64,000 bases of DNA, taken from NCBI RefSeq assembly GCF_001427125.1, contig NZ_LMGK01000006.1, positions 471 to 64,470 on the forward strand, written 5' to 3'. The position numbers and the translations under genes were made by a program. The notes below the pieces were generated by a model. The model was not told the DNA's origin, did not search any database, and was given only the letters and a program-made list of their open reading frames with translations. Below are positions 18,504 through 27,391 of this stretch, piece by piece (the first letter of the stretch is position 1; every line of letters starts with the position of its first letter). This DNA comes from Pseudomonas sp. Root562 (GTDB lineage: Bacteria; Pseudomonadota; Gammaproteobacteria; Pseudomonadales; Pseudomonadaceae).

Positions 18504-19610
18504 ATGAAAATTGCCAGCATTGAAACCATTCCGCTTCGAATTCCCTTCACCACGGGGGGCAAATCGGCCGGGGGCGTATGGGGCCCGAAAGATCTTCAGA
18601 TGGTCGATTCCCTCGTGGTTAAGGTCACCACGGATGACGGTATCGTCGGCTGGGGTGAAACCTTCGGCTTCACCGCAATACCAGCAGTGAAAATCGTGAT
18701 CGACACAATCCTCGCGCCTGAGCTGATCGGCGCGGATGTCACGCGACGCGAGAAATTGCAGGGCGACTTGCAGAGGAAGTTTCACGTCTTCGGTCGCAGT
18801 GGTGCGTTCATTTATGGCTTGTCGGCGATTGATATCGCCTTGTGGGATATCGCCGGCAAAGCGGCCGGTCAACCGGTTTTCCAACTGCTGGGGGGCAGCG
18901 AGGCCACTTCGCTGGCGGCGTACGCAAGCTTGATCCGCTATGCCGACCCTGAGCTGATCAGGATCAATGTGCAGCGTGCGGTGAACAGCGGTTTCCGTCA
19001 TCTGAAATTGCATGAGGTGGATGCCGATGTCATCCGCGCCGCATGCGAAGCCGCAGGCCCCGGTGTGGAAGTGACCCTCGACGTGAACGCCCCGTGGTCG
19101 GTGCGCGAAGCGCTCGATATGACCGAGAAACTTCGCCCGTTGAACCTGCGCTGGATCGAAGAACCGGTGTGGCCGCCGGAAGATTATTCGGGGCTGGCGA
19201 GGGTTCGTCAGCACGGCGGCATCCCGGTTGCGGCCGGTGAGAATGCTTCGACGCTGATGGACTTCCAGCATCTGCTGGAGGCTGGCGCGGTCGACTTCAT
19301 TCAGCCGAGCCCGGCAAAAATGGGTGGCATCACCGAACTGCAAAAAGTTTATGCGCTGGCCAATGCCCACGGCGTCACGGTAATGGTCCACGCCTTCTAT
19401 GACGGCCCCGGCCTGCTGGCCGCCGTGCATGGCAGTGCCGCTCTCGGCGGTGCGAAGTCACTGGTCGAATGGCGTTACTTCGATCTCGAAGCGCAACTCT
19501 ATGGCGACGCCATTATTCCGCGTAACGGCCGCATCGACGTGCCGCAGGGGCCGGGGCTCGGAATCGAACCGGACCAGGACGTCATCCGCGACTATCGCTT
19601 CAAACCCTGA
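18504..19610 (+). CDS. Mandelate racemase/muconate lactonizing-type dehydratase (enolase superfamily)
   Basis: This 368-residue enzyme has the two-domain enolase-superfamily layout: an N-terminal capping domain (about 1-125) and a TIM-barrel. Barrel residues read in order are KLHE at the second strand, metal ligands Asp in DVNAPW, Glu in EEPVWPP and Glu in AAGEN, and a His in VMVHAFYDGPG at the seventh strand. The Lys-x-His plus late His pattern points to the mandelate-racemase subgroup, mostly acid-sugar dehydratases or racemases. The start MKIASIETIP is used rather than an upstream in-frame opening, because it matches the family. The substrate is unknown; the following carrier and divergent GntR gene suggest an organic acid. 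Confidence 0.9.
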   Translation: MKIASIETIPLRIPFTTGGKSAGGVWGPKDLQMVDSLVVKVTTDDGIVGWGETFGFTAIPAVKIVIDTILAPELIGADVTRREKLQGDLQRKFHVFGRSGAFIYGLSAIDIALWDIAGKAAGQPVFQLLGGSEATSLAAYASLIRYADPELIRINVQRAVNSGFRHLKLHEVDADVIRAACEAAGPGVEVTLDVNAPWSVREALDMTEKLRPLNLRWIEEPVWPPEDYSGLARVRQHGGIPVAAGENASTLMDFQHLLEAGAVDFIQPSPAKMGGITELQKVYALANAHGVTVMVHAFYDGPGLLAAVHGSAALGGAKSLVEWRYFDLEAQLYGDAIIPRNGRIDVPQGPGLGIEPDQDVIRDYRFKP

Positions 19611-19727
19611 TCGCAAGGACCGCCGGGTCATTGCCACGATGGATCGACGCCCATACGGCTGTAGCCGTGTCGGCCTCGATCAGTCACGACGACATTCTTG
19701 ATAAAAACAAATACGAGGATTGAGCAC

Positions 19728-20669
19728 ATGTTAGACAGAATCGTAGGGCCGATTTTGCCCGTCGCCTTTGTGATCGCGCTCGGCTATATCGCCGGCAAGC
19801 GTGGGCGGCTTACCCATTCGGACAGCCTGCTGATCAGCCGGCTGGTGCTGGGCTGGATATTCCCGGCGCTGCTGTTTGTCGGGATGGCGAGCACGCCTCG
19901 TGAACAGCTGTTCGACTTCAAATTTGTCGTGGCGACGTTTATCGGCATCATGGGCATGTACACCATAGCGCTGGCGATCGGCTGGTTCACCACGCGCAAC
20001 CTCAAGGTTGCAACGCTCAAGGGCTTCGTCAACGGTTATCCGGATGCAGCGTTCATGGGCATTCCCATCCTCGCGACGATGTACGGCGCCGGGAGCATTT
20101 ATTCAGTGCTCGTGCTGAACCTGGTTGCGAGCCTGGTAATGATCCCGCTGACCACCATGCTGCTCACCATCGCCGATGGAAAAGGCAGCGGCACCCAGGC
20201 GTTCGTATCGAGCCTCTCGGGAGCGGTACGCCGTCCGCTGATGTGGGCGCCAGCCCTTGGCATCCTGATCTCGCTGCTGCAGTTCAAACTGCCGCCAATT
20301 GCTGCGGAGTCACTCAATCTGCTCGGCAAGGCGACGCCTGGGGTGTCACTGCTGTGCCTGGGACTGATCATGTCCTCCGAAAAACTGAAGATGTCGGGTG
20401 AAGTCTGGGGCAATCTTGGGCTCAAACTGCTCATTCACCCGGTGTTGATGTTCGCTGCCACTGTGATGCTGGGCACCCATGGGCTCTACGCCCAACAGAT
20501 GATCCTGCTCTGCGCGCTTCCGTCGGCGACGATCCCGGCGATGTTCGCCAACCAGACCGGCGCCTATCAGAGTGAAGCCGCGACTTCCATCCTGGTCAGT
20601 ACGGTGCTGTCGATCGTGACGTTTTCTTTCGCCATCTACCTGATTGATGGTGGGCTGGCCGCAACCTGA
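19728..20669 (+). CDS. AEC-family (auxin efflux carrier-like) transporter
   Basis: This 313-residue membrane protein has about ten hydrophobic segments (LPVAFVIALGYIAGKRGRLT at the N-terminus, GYPDAAFMGIPILATMYGAG in the middle). Bacterial AEC proteins commonly move malonate, malate or other organic acids. A GAGGA ribosome site precedes MLDRIVGPIL. It follows the dehydratase by 117 bp on the same strand and probably carries that enzyme's substrate. Its 3' end overlaps the convergent gene by 34 bp. Confidence 0.88.
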   Translation: MLDRIVGPILPVAFVIALGYIAGKRGRLTHSDSLLISRLVLGWIFPALLFVGMASTPREQLFDFKFVVATFIGIMGMYTIALAIGWFTTRNLKVATLKGFVNGYPDAAFMGIPILATMYGAGSIYSVLVLNLVASLVMIPLTTMLLTIADGKGSGTQAFVSSLSGAVRRPLMWAPALGILISLLQFKLPPIAAESLNLLGKATPGVSLLCLGLIMSSEKLKMSGEVWGNLGLKLLIHPVLMFAATVMLGTHGLYAQQMILLCALPSATIPAMFANQTGAYQSEAATSILVSTVLSIVTFSFAIYLIDGGLAAT

Positions 20670-21064
20670 TTTGGGTGCTGGGCCGATACACCGACTCGCG
20701 AGAACACCAGCCAGACAAAAAGCAGCACGCTGCAGCCAATCAGCACCGAGGCGATGGCAATCAACGGCTCCACTGCGGCGAAGCCCTTGAGGCGCAGGGT
20801 CAATGCGCCGAGCATGACCGGCACGCCGACGTTGTAGGTCCACAATTGCGCTGCAGCAATGCGTCCTTCAGTCATTGAGGGGTGCATTGCACCGATGAGC
20901 CCGAACAGGGCCATTGACACCCATCCCAACAAATTGACATGGGCATGTACCGCGAAGAGCGAGTGGTCGCCGGTTGCGCCCATTGTCACACCCATCAACA
21001 CGCCAAAGGCAAAATAGAGAGCAGCCAGCCGAAACCAGGTCCGCGAACGGGGATTGAAATTCAT
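20636..21064 (-). CDS. Small four-helix membrane protein related to heme-copper oxidase subunit I
   Basis: This is a 142-residue, four-segment membrane protein. MGATGDHSLFAVHAHVNLLG contains closely spaced histidines, and GLIGAMHPSM another, a pattern seen in short proteins annotated as cytochrome c oxidase subunit I-like. The start MNFNPRSRTW at 21064 has GAGGTGA at optimal distance; an in-frame GTG three codons earlier is the alternative. It is too short to be a functional oxidase subunit by itself, so any heme role is a guess. It is divergent from the TetR gene, with a palindrome between them. Confidence 0.72.
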   Translation of the reverse strand: MNFNPRSRTWFRLAALYFAFGVLMGVTMGATGDHSLFAVHAHVNLLGWVSMALFGLIGAMHPSMTEGRIAAAQLWTYNVGVPVMLGALTLRLKGFAAVEPLIAIASVLIGCSVLLFVWLVFSRVGVSAQHPNQVAASPPSIR

Positions 21065-21190
21065 GACACTCACCTCATGCGCGCCTGAGGCGCGCTCAGT
21101 TGCCGGATATCGATGTGAAGTCGTTCTGCCCGGCGCAGCGGTCGTGCCGTGCTCGGGGTTGTTGGCATATCCCGTGCCGTGCGCCTATTA

Positions 21191-21206
21191 TGAGACTAAA
21201 GTCTCA
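21191..21206. promoter_or_regulatory. TGAGAC-N4-GTCTCA palindrome, candidate TetR operator
   Basis: A perfect 6-4-6 inverted repeat lies 27 bp before the chosen TetR start and 127 bp upstream of the divergent membrane-protein gene. TetR regulators usually bind such a site in the shared promoter region. Confidence 0.5.
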
Positions 21207-21232
21207 TGAATAGACGGAGTATCATTTATTCC

Positions 21233-21931
21233 ATGCCGAAACCGAAGTCAAGCCCGTCCGTCAGCAACATCGATTCCCAAGGCCGCGCCAACCAGAAACA
21301 CCGCACGCGCCAAGCGCTGATCGATGCCGCCATTGCCATGCGCGACGAGGGCCATAACCCGACAGTCGCACAGGTGGCCGAGCGCGCAATGGTCTCGCGC
21401 GCCACGGCCTATCGCTATTTTCCTTCCATGGAGGCCCTGATCAGTGAGACCGCGGCCGATCGTGAGATGAAGCCGCTGGAGCATTTCTGGCAGCCGGGAG
21501 ACGATCCGGTGAAGGCCGTCGGGCTTGCGGCGATCGCGTTGAACAAACTGTTGATCGAGGACGAAATCGGCCTGCACGTGATGGAGCGTTCTTTCATGAC
21601 CGTGTGGCTGGAAAGTGAGACGCACGAGCCGTTAAGGCCGGGCCGGCGGATGAGCTACATCGAGCCGATCGTCGACTCACTCAAGGACACGCTTTCACCC
21701 CGGGCACGCAAACGACTGAAGCAGGCGCTGTCGATCGTCATGGGTACCGAGGCGATGATTGCCGTGCGTGATATCAGCGGTGCAAGCATCGACGAATCAC
21801 TCGACTGCGCCGCTTGGGCAGCGAGGGCGCTGGTGCGTCAGGCGCTGGTGGAAGGCGAGCAGGCGCGACAAAAGCGCAGGGCCGATCCTGCGATCAGGCC
21901 TGAATCCTCAATCGTCAAAGGCCGTGGGTAG
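21233..21931 (+). CDS. TetR-family transcriptional regulator
   Basis: The N-terminal helix-turn-helix spans about residues 25-75 (TRQALIDAAIAMRDEGHNPT followed by VAQVAERAMVSRATAYRYFP). The C-terminal ligand domain is divergent. I start at MPKPKSSPSV (21233), because the upstream ATG at 21206 sits within the operator-like palindrome. It is probably an autorepressor that also controls the divergent membrane-protein gene and perhaps the hydrolase downstream. Ligand unknown. Confidence 0.88.
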   Translation: MPKPKSSPSVSNIDSQGRANQKHRTRQALIDAAIAMRDEGHNPTVAQVAERAMVSRATAYRYFPSMEALISETAADREMKPLEHFWQPGDDPVKAVGLAAIALNKLLIEDEIGLHVMERSFMTVWLESETHEPLRPGRRMSYIEPIVDSLKDTLSPRARKRLKQALSIVMGTEAMIAVRDISGASIDESLDCAAWAARALVRQALVEGEQARQKRRADPAIRPESSIVKGRG

Positions 21932-22104
21932 TCTTGAAGGCGCCAATGCGCTGATTGTTGCCAGTTCGCCTATGCTCATATTCCGCCTGGCAAAACCATT
22001 GACCTTGAAGTTGACTTCAAACCTGTGATTGGGCGGCGAAGCAGTGCAGATGCAACAGGACACGATGCCGATCGTGACCTCCATTTCATACAGGAGATGC
22101 GAGC

Positions 22105-22935
22105 ATGGGTTATGTGACGACGCAGGACGGTGTTGAGATCTTTTACAAAGACTGGGGGCCACGTGATGCCCAGGTGCTGTTCTTTCATCACGGATGGCCA
22201 CTCAGTGCGGATGACTGGGATGCGCAGATGCTGTTTTTCCTGGCAAACGGCTACCGGGTCATTGCACACGACCGGCGCGGCCACGGGCGCTCCACACAGG
22301 TCTGGGACGGGCACGATATGGATCACTATGCCGACGATGTCGCGGCCGTGGTCGACCATCTTGGGGTGCAAGGCGCTGTCCATGTAGGACACTCCACCGG
22401 CGGTGGCGAAGTCATCCACTACATCGCGCGCCATGGCGAAGACCGTGTGTCGAAGGCCGCAATCATCGGCGCCGTACCACCGTTGATGGTTCAGACCCCA
22501 GGCAATCCTGGAGGCTTGCCGAAGTCGGTTTTCGATGACTTGCAGGCGCAACTGACCGCCAATCGCGCGCAGTTCTACCATGACGTTCCAGCAGGACCTT
22601 TCTACGGTTACAACCGCCCGGGTGCAACACCGTCCGAGGGCATCATTCGCAACTGGTGGCGCCAAGGCATGATGGGCTGTGCGAAGGCGCATTACGACGG
22701 AATCGTAGCCTTCTCCCAGACCGACTTTACCGACGATCTCAAGAGCATCACGATACCGGTGCTGGTGATGCACGGTGATGACGACCAGATCGTGCCCTAC
22801 GAAAACTCCGGGCTCCTGTCGGCCAAACTATTGCAGAACAGCACCCTGAAAATTTACTCGGGCTACCCGCACGGAATGCCTACCACCCACGCCGATGCAA
22901 TCAATGCTGATTTGCTGGCGTTCGTAAAAGGCTAG
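22105..22935 (+). CDS. Alpha/beta hydrolase of the non-heme chloroperoxidase/perhydrolase type
   Basis: This 276-residue alpha/beta hydrolase has the oxyanion stretch FFHHGWPLSADDWDAQ near residue 27. The nucleophile elbow is HVGHSTGGGE, with Ser about 97. The acid lies in VMHGDDDQIVPY, and a terminal His in GYPHGMPTTHAD. This group is annotated as chloroperoxidase or arylesterase with perhydrolase activity. An AGGAGATG-like ribosome site precedes the start. It stands alone between the TetR gene and cytochrome b561, with no pathway context. Confidence 0.9.
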   Translation: MGYVTTQDGVEIFYKDWGPRDAQVLFFHHGWPLSADDWDAQMLFFLANGYRVIAHDRRGHGRSTQVWDGHDMDHYADDVAAVVDHLGVQGAVHVGHSTGGGEVIHYIARHGEDRVSKAAIIGAVPPLMVQTPGNPGGLPKSVFDDLQAQLTANRAQFYHDVPAGPFYGYNRPGATPSEGIIRNWWRQGMMGCAKAHYDGIVAFSQTDFTDDLKSITIPVLVMHGDDDQIVPYENSGLLSAKLLQNSTLKIYSGYPHGMPTTHADAINADLLAFVKG

Positions 22936-23033
22936 GCGAAGGGCGGGGCGGGTGGAAAACCTGCCCCGGCCTCTTGTGGAGTTGAAATCGAAGGCGTTCG
23001 GATTTTGATTGAATGTCCGGGGCTCAAGGGCAA

Positions 23034-23576
23034 TCAACGCCTTGGCAGCATACGGGTCAATGTGTTGTCGCCCACGTAGTAATGATGAAACAACCCCGCC
23101 GCCGCATGCAGGCCGATCAACCAATAACCGGCGCTGCCGAGCAGCTCGTGCCATTGCTTCAATTGCTTGGCCAGGTCAGGATCGACCGCCACCGGTGCTG
23201 GCAGGAAAAAACCGAAATACGGCATCGGTTTGCCGCCTGCTGCCAGCATCAGCCAGGCTAGCAATGGCGTGGCGATCATCAGGACATACAGCGCCAGATG
23301 CATCAGGTGAGAAATAGCGGTTTGCCAGGCGGGCAACGCTGGCGTGATGGGTGGGCGTGGTGTCAGTCGCCCGAGCAGACGGACCCAGACCAGGGCAAAG
23401 ATGGCAAGACCGAACAGCCCGTGCAACCCGAGAAACAAACCCTTTAAAGGGTTGCCCCGTGGCAACAATCCCTTGGTTTCGATGCAAACGTATACGCCGA
23501 CGAAAAGCGCCAGCATCAGCCAGTGCAAAGTGATCGACAGCCTTGTGTAGCGTTGTGTTGTTTTATCGCCAGTCAT
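23034..23576 (-). CDS. Cytochrome b561
   Basis: This 180-residue protein is a four-helix membrane cytochrome b of the b561/CybB family. Heme-ligand histidines are visible in ITLHWLMLAL, LGLHGLFGLA, HLMHLALY and HAAAGLFHHYYVGDNTLTRM. It probably passes electrons between quinol and a periplasmic partner. The start at 23576 (MTGDKTTQRY) has GAGG seven bases upstream. It converges with the hydrolase gene. Confidence 0.92.
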   Translation of the reverse strand: MTGDKTTQRYTRLSITLHWLMLALFVGVYVCIETKGLLPRGNPLKGLFLGLHGLFGLAIFALVWVRLLGRLTPRPPITPALPAWQTAISHLMHLALYVLMIATPLLAWLMLAAGGKPMPYFGFFLPAPVAVDPDLAKQLKQWHELLGSAGYWLIGLHAAAGLFHHYYVGDNTLTRMLPRR

Positions 23577-23667
23577 TTTTGGCCTCATGCAGGTAATAAA
23601 CTGTCAACTCGATTGAACAGCGTGGGTTCGGCTATCGAGCCGACGGCTGTCACACTGCCCGCCAAGC

Positions 23668-23684
23668 CTTAAGGCAATCTGAAG
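23668..23684 (+). promoter_or_regulatory. Hexamer direct repeat CTTAAG-N5-CTGAAG (candidate response-regulator box 1)
   Basis: Two six-base half sites with a 5-bp spacer resemble the YTTAAG-N5-YTTAAG boxes of PmrA/QseB-type OmpR regulators. It lies 92 bp before the hemolysin-family gene, whose operon ends in such a regulator. A second box lies 42 bp downstream. Confidence 0.45.
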
Positions 23685-23709
23685 ACGATTTTGGTCAAAC
23701 TTTTTTCAC

Positions 23710-23726
23710 CTTCAGACTTCGTTAAG
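23710..23726 (+). promoter_or_regulatory. Second hexamer repeat CTTCAG-N5-GTTAAG (candidate box 2)
   Basis: Same 6-5-6 layout as the box at 23668, offset by 42 bp, about four helical turns. It lies 50 bp before the ATG at 23776, so it could overlap the promoter. Confidence 0.4.
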
Positions 23727-23775
23727 AAATGCGTTTGATACTTCTCCCAAATTGATCCGGGGGAGGTGTCTTTCA

Positions 23776-24453
23776 ATGTCCGATTTCAACTGGAGTGTTC
23801 AGTTGCCGCTGCATTTCGGCCAAGCCGAAACGCCGCAGATGCGTCTGGTCAGAGCACTGCCCGACGACCCGCAACGGTGCACCTTCGAAAGTTTCATCCA
23901 GCAACGTTTTCGCCAGGCCCATGGTGCCGACATTCGCCATTTCATGCCGCAATTGTTTGGCATGAGCGATGCGCTCGGCGCGCTGCATGCGGTGGTGGGT
24001 GTACGTCTGGCAAGCGACGGACCGCTGTTTCTCGAGGGTTATCTGGATGAAGCGATTGATCCGCTGATCAGTGCTGCCGCGGATCAGGCCATAGTCCGTT
24101 CGGGTATCGTCGAGGTGGGCAATCTGGCGGCCAGCAGCACAGGAAGTGCTCGGCTGAGCATTATCGCGATGACTTATCTGCTGGCCAGGGGCGGTCTTGA
24201 GTGGGTGGCATTTACTGGAAACCTGGGGCTGGTAAACAGTTTTCATCGCTTGGGTTTGAAGCCAGTGACGCTGTGTGCCGCCGACCCTGCGCGGCTGGGC
24301 GAGGACCGCCACGCCTGGGGCAGTTACTACGAAAGCAAACCTTGGGTCCACGTTGGCAACATTCGGGCCGGGTTCGTTCATTTAAGCAACACAGGTCTGT
24401 TTAGCCGCTTGGGCTTGCCAACGTCCATGGAGGGGGCCTGTCATGTCGCCTGA
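23776..24453 (+). CDS. Thermostable hemolysin family protein
   Basis: This 225-residue protein matches the family called thermostable hemolysin, with FESFIQQRFRQAHGADIRHF near residue 40, ALHAVVGVRLASDGPLFLEGYL, and GIVEVGNLAASSTGSARLSI. The family name is historical; its core resembles GNAT-like acyltransferases or autoinducer-synthase folds (family-level inference). GGAGGTG precedes MSDFNWSVQL. It is the first gene of a seven-gene unit and overlaps the adenylating enzyme by 11 bp, so the two are translationally coupled. An acyl-transfer role using the ligase product is the most attractive hypothesis. Confidence 0.85.
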   Translation: MSDFNWSVQLPLHFGQAETPQMRLVRALPDDPQRCTFESFIQQRFRQAHGADIRHFMPQLFGMSDALGALHAVVGVRLASDGPLFLEGYLDEAIDPLISAAADQAIVRSGIVEVGNLAASSTGSARLSIIAMTYLLARGGLEWVAFTGNLGLVNSFHRLGLKPVTLCAADPARLGEDRHAWGSYYESKPWVHVGNIRAGFVHLSNTGLFSRLGLPTSMEGACHVA

Positions 24454-25924
24454 AGTGGAACGTTTCAAACTGACCCTGCGCAACCATGCCGAGCGAAAAT
24501 CCAATACCACCGCGCTATGGGACGATCAGCAAAAGCTGGACTATGCCACGCTGTATGCAGAGGTTGTTCATCGCCAGCAGCGCTTGCGCGATGAGCACGT
24601 CAAAGTGCTTGCATTGGCACTGGGCAATGGCATCGACGCCATGCTCTGGGACTTGGCTGCGTTGTTTGAAGGCTTGACCTGTGTGGCCTTGCCGCCGTTT
24701 TTCAGCCCGGCGCAACGGCAACATTGCCTGGAACAAAGCCAGGCCGAACGGGTGATCGCCGAGCCTTCATTGCAAGAGGAACTGCAAGCAGCGGGCTACC
24801 AGAAGAGTGGCGAGTTCTGGTGTCGCGCTTTCAACAGCCCGAGCCGTTTGCCTGAGGGCACTGCCAAACTGACGTTCACATCGGGCACGACAGGTACCCC
24901 CAAAGGTGTGTGCTTGAGCGCCGAGAGTATTCTGCGGGTCACCCGCGAATTGGACCAAGCCAGCAAGCCTACCGATCCGCAACACCACCTGGCCCTGCTG
25001 CCGTTGGCCATTTTGCTGGAAAACATTGGTTGTTATGCCGCGTTGTACGCGGGTGCCACCTTGAGTCTGCCAAGCCAGGAGACACTGGGTATTCAAGGCG
25101 CCAGCGGTGTGAATGTACCGCTGCTGCTGGGATGCCTGGCCAGTCGATGCCCTCACAGTCTGATTCTGGTGCCACAGCTGCTGCTAATACTGGTCAGCGC
25201 TGCCGAGCAGAAAGCCTTTGATCCCCGGCATTTGCGTTTTGCCGCCGTGGGAGGGGCCCGGGTTTGCGAAGATTTGCTGCGGCGTGCCGAGCGTGTGGGC
25301 ATTGCGGTCTACGAAGGTTACGGGTTGTCGGAGTGTGCGTCGGTGGTGTGTCTCAATCGTCCGCAAGCACGGCGTCTCGGCAGTGTCGGGCGGCCATTGT
25401 CCCATGTGCAGATTAGCCTGGCCGACGACGGCGAAGTGTTGATCAAGGGGGCGACCCTGCTGGGCTATCTGGGGGACGCACCGAATACCGCCCAGTGGTG
25501 GCCCAGCGGTGATCTCGGTGAGTTCGACGCCGACGGGTTTCTATACATCAAGGGCCGCAAGAAGCATCAATTCGTCACCAGTTTCGGGCGCAATGTGAAC
25601 CCCGAATGGGTCGAGGCCGAATTGACCCAGCGCCGCCATATCGCCCAGGCCTTCGTCTACGGCGAAGCCATGCCACGCAACCATGCGCTGCTCTGGCCCC
25701 ATCATCCCGACTGCACTGACGAACAACTGGCCGCCGCCGTGGCCCAGGCCAACGAGGCTTTGCCCGATTACGCCCGGGTCCACCACTGGACTCGCCTTAA
25801 CCAACCGTTCACCGCCACCAATGGCTTGCTGACAGCCAATGGTCGACCCCGCCGGGACGCCATCGTCGAGCGTTACCGGGCGCAACTGAGCGAATCTGCA
25901 TTTTCCGAGGAATCCGCGCCATGA
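24443..25924 (+). CDS. AMP-binding acyl-adenylating enzyme
   Basis: This 493-residue member of the acyl-CoA synthetase/NRPS-adenylation superfamily has the P-loop-like motif LTFTSGTTGTPKGV (about 143-156). YEGYGLSECASVVCLN, GDLGEFDADGFLYIKGRKKHQ and the hinge follow in the expected order. There is no fused carrier protein. It activates a carboxylic acid as acyl-AMP; whether the acceptor is CoA, a carrier or an amine is unknown. It overlaps both neighbours by a few bases, strong evidence of one operon with the hemolysin-family and diiron-oxidase genes. Confidence 0.92.
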   Translation: MSPEVERFKLTLRNHAERKSNTTALWDDQQKLDYATLYAEVVHRQQRLRDEHVKVLALALGNGIDAMLWDLAALFEGLTCVALPPFFSPAQRQHCLEQSQAERVIAEPSLQEELQAAGYQKSGEFWCRAFNSPSRLPEGTAKLTFTSGTTGTPKGVCLSAESILRVTRELDQASKPTDPQHHLALLPLAILLENIGCYAALYAGATLSLPSQETLGIQGASGVNVPLLLGCLASRCPHSLILVPQLLLILVSAAEQKAFDPRHLRFAAVGGARVCEDLLRRAERVGIAVYEGYGLSECASVVCLNRPQARRLGSVGRPLSHVQISLADDGEVLIKGATLLGYLGDAPNTAQWWPSGDLGEFDADGFLYIKGRKKHQFVTSFGRNVNPEWVEAELTQRRHIAQAFVYGEAMPRNHALLWPHHPDCTDEQLAAAVAQANEALPDYARVHHWTRLNQPFTATNGLLTANGRPRRDAIVERYRAQLSESAFSEESAP

Positions 25925-26595
25925 GTTTTTTTGAAACCCTGCAACAAGCCACTCACCAAGAACGCTTGACGTTGTTCAACCTGCCGATCATTCGCAATGC
26001 GTTGCAGGGCAACGTCAGCCTCGAAAGCTACCGGGCCTTTCTGACGCAGGCCTATTACCACGTACGCCATACCGTGCCGTTGATGATGGCCTGCGGTGCA
26101 CGCCTGCCATTGCGCCTGGAATGGCTGCGTGAAGCGGTGTGCGAATACATCGAAGATGAGTACGGTCATGAAAAATGGATACTCGATGACATCGAGACTT
26201 GTGGCGGTGACAGGGATGCCGTGCGCGACGGCCGCCCGTCCTTGCCTATCGAATTGATGGTCGGTTTCCTTTACGACCTGATTGCCCGAGACAACCCGGT
26301 AGGACTGTTCGGCATGGTCAATGTGCTTGAAGGCACCAGCATTGCCCTGGCCACCCACGCCGCCAGCAGCATTCGCGAACGCCTGGACCTGCCGGAAAGC
26401 GCCTTCAGCTACCTCAGTTCCCACGGCTCTCTGGATATCGAGCACATGCAGACCTACCGGCGACTGATGGACACCCTGGATGATCCGGATGACCAGGCCG
26501 CCGTCATTCATGCATCGAAAGTGGTCTATAAGCTATACGCCGACATGTTCCGTGGCTTGCCGGGCGACGGGGAGAACCGCCATGCGCCTGTCTGA
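25921..26595 (+). CDS. Haem-oxygenase-like diiron oxidase (TenA/PqqC-like fold)
   Basis: This all-helical 224-residue protein carries the metal-ligand pattern of haem-oxygenase-like diiron oxidases such as UndA and SznF. EDEYGHEKW gives Glu80 and His83, NVLEGTS gives Glu137, and SHGSLDIEHMQTY gives His168, Asp172 and His175. Such enzymes use O2 to oxidise or decarboxylate a bound substrate, for example fatty-acid decarboxylation or N-oxygenation. It lies directly after the adenylating enzyme (4-bp overlap) and before an SDR (14-bp overlap), as expected for a tailoring step on a small molecule. Substrate and product are unknown. Confidence 0.85.
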   Translation: MSFFETLQQATHQERLTLFNLPIIRNALQGNVSLESYRAFLTQAYYHVRHTVPLMMACGARLPLRLEWLREAVCEYIEDEYGHEKWILDDIETCGGDRDAVRDGRPSLPIELMVGFLYDLIARDNPVGLFGMVNVLEGTSIALATHAASSIRERLDLPESAFSYLSSHGSLDIEHMQTYRRLMDTLDDPDDQAAVIHASKVVYKLYADMFRGLPGDGENRHAPV

Positions 26596-27391
26596 AGCTC
26601 GAGTCGTGTTGACCGGTGCCAGCGGTGGCATCGGCCTGGCCATCGCCACCGCCCTGTGTGCCAGTGGTGCCCATGTGCTGGCGGTGGCTCGACATAGGGA
26701 GCCGTTGGATGCGTTGCTTAAACGCTACCCGAATAATCTGTGCTGGGTAGGCGCCGATCTGACCGTCGCCGCCGAGCGCCGGGAGGTACAGGCAGAAGCC
26801 GAAAGCATGGGCGGCATCAACTTGTTGATCAATGCCGCCGGCGTCAATCATTTCGCCATGCTCGAACAACTCGATGACAACGAGATCAACGCGATGTTGG
26901 CGGTGAACATCAGCGCGCCGATCTGTCTGACCAAAATCCTGCTGCCGATGCTCAAGCAAGCTGACAGCGCCATGGTGGTAAACGTCGGTTCGACGTATGG
27001 CTCCATTGGCTACGCCGGATACGCCAATTATTGCGCCAGCAAGTTTGCCCTGCGCGGGTTTTCCGAAGCCCTGCGCCGGGAGCTGGCCGACACGCGGGTC
27101 AGCGTCCTCTACGTTGCCCCGCGAGCCACCCGCACCAGCATGCACAGTCCGGCAGCCCAGGCGCTGAACGATGCGCTCAAGGCCAATGTCGACGATCCGC
27201 GAACCGTGGCGACCGCGGTGATTCATGCCATTGCCGGTGACCGTCGCGACTTGTACCTGGGATGGCCGGAACGTTTTTTCGTGCACCTCAACAGTTTGCT
27301 ACCGCACCTGGTGGACCGTGGCTTGCGCAAGCAATTGCCGCTGATCCGCCGCTTGAGCCAGAAAACAGACCAGGAGAATCTCAAACCATGA
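26582..27391 (+). CDS. Short-chain dehydrogenase/reductase
   Basis: This 269-residue classical SDR starts at MRLSEARVVL, overlapping the oxidase gene. The cofactor loop TGASGGIGLA is at residues 11-20. The NAG-type motif INAAGVNH lies near 80. The catalytic Ser is in VNVGSTYGSIGY, and the Tyr/Lys pair in YANYCASK. The family oxidises or reduces a carbonyl with NAD(P)H. It is coupled to the periplasmic TPR gene by an ATGA overlap. It presumably acts on the product of the preceding oxidase or ligase. Confidence 0.92.
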   Translation: MRLSEARVVLTGASGGIGLAIATALCASGAHVLAVARHREPLDALLKRYPNNLCWVGADLTVAAERREVQAEAESMGGINLLINAAGVNHFAMLEQLDDNEINAMLAVNISAPICLTKILLPMLKQADSAMVVNVGSTYGSIGYAGYANYCASKFALRGFSEALRRELADTRVSVLYVAPRATRTSMHSPAAQALNDALKANVDDPRTVATAVIHAIAGDRRDLYLGWPERFFVHLNSLLPHLVDRGLRKQLPLIRRLSQKTDQENLKP

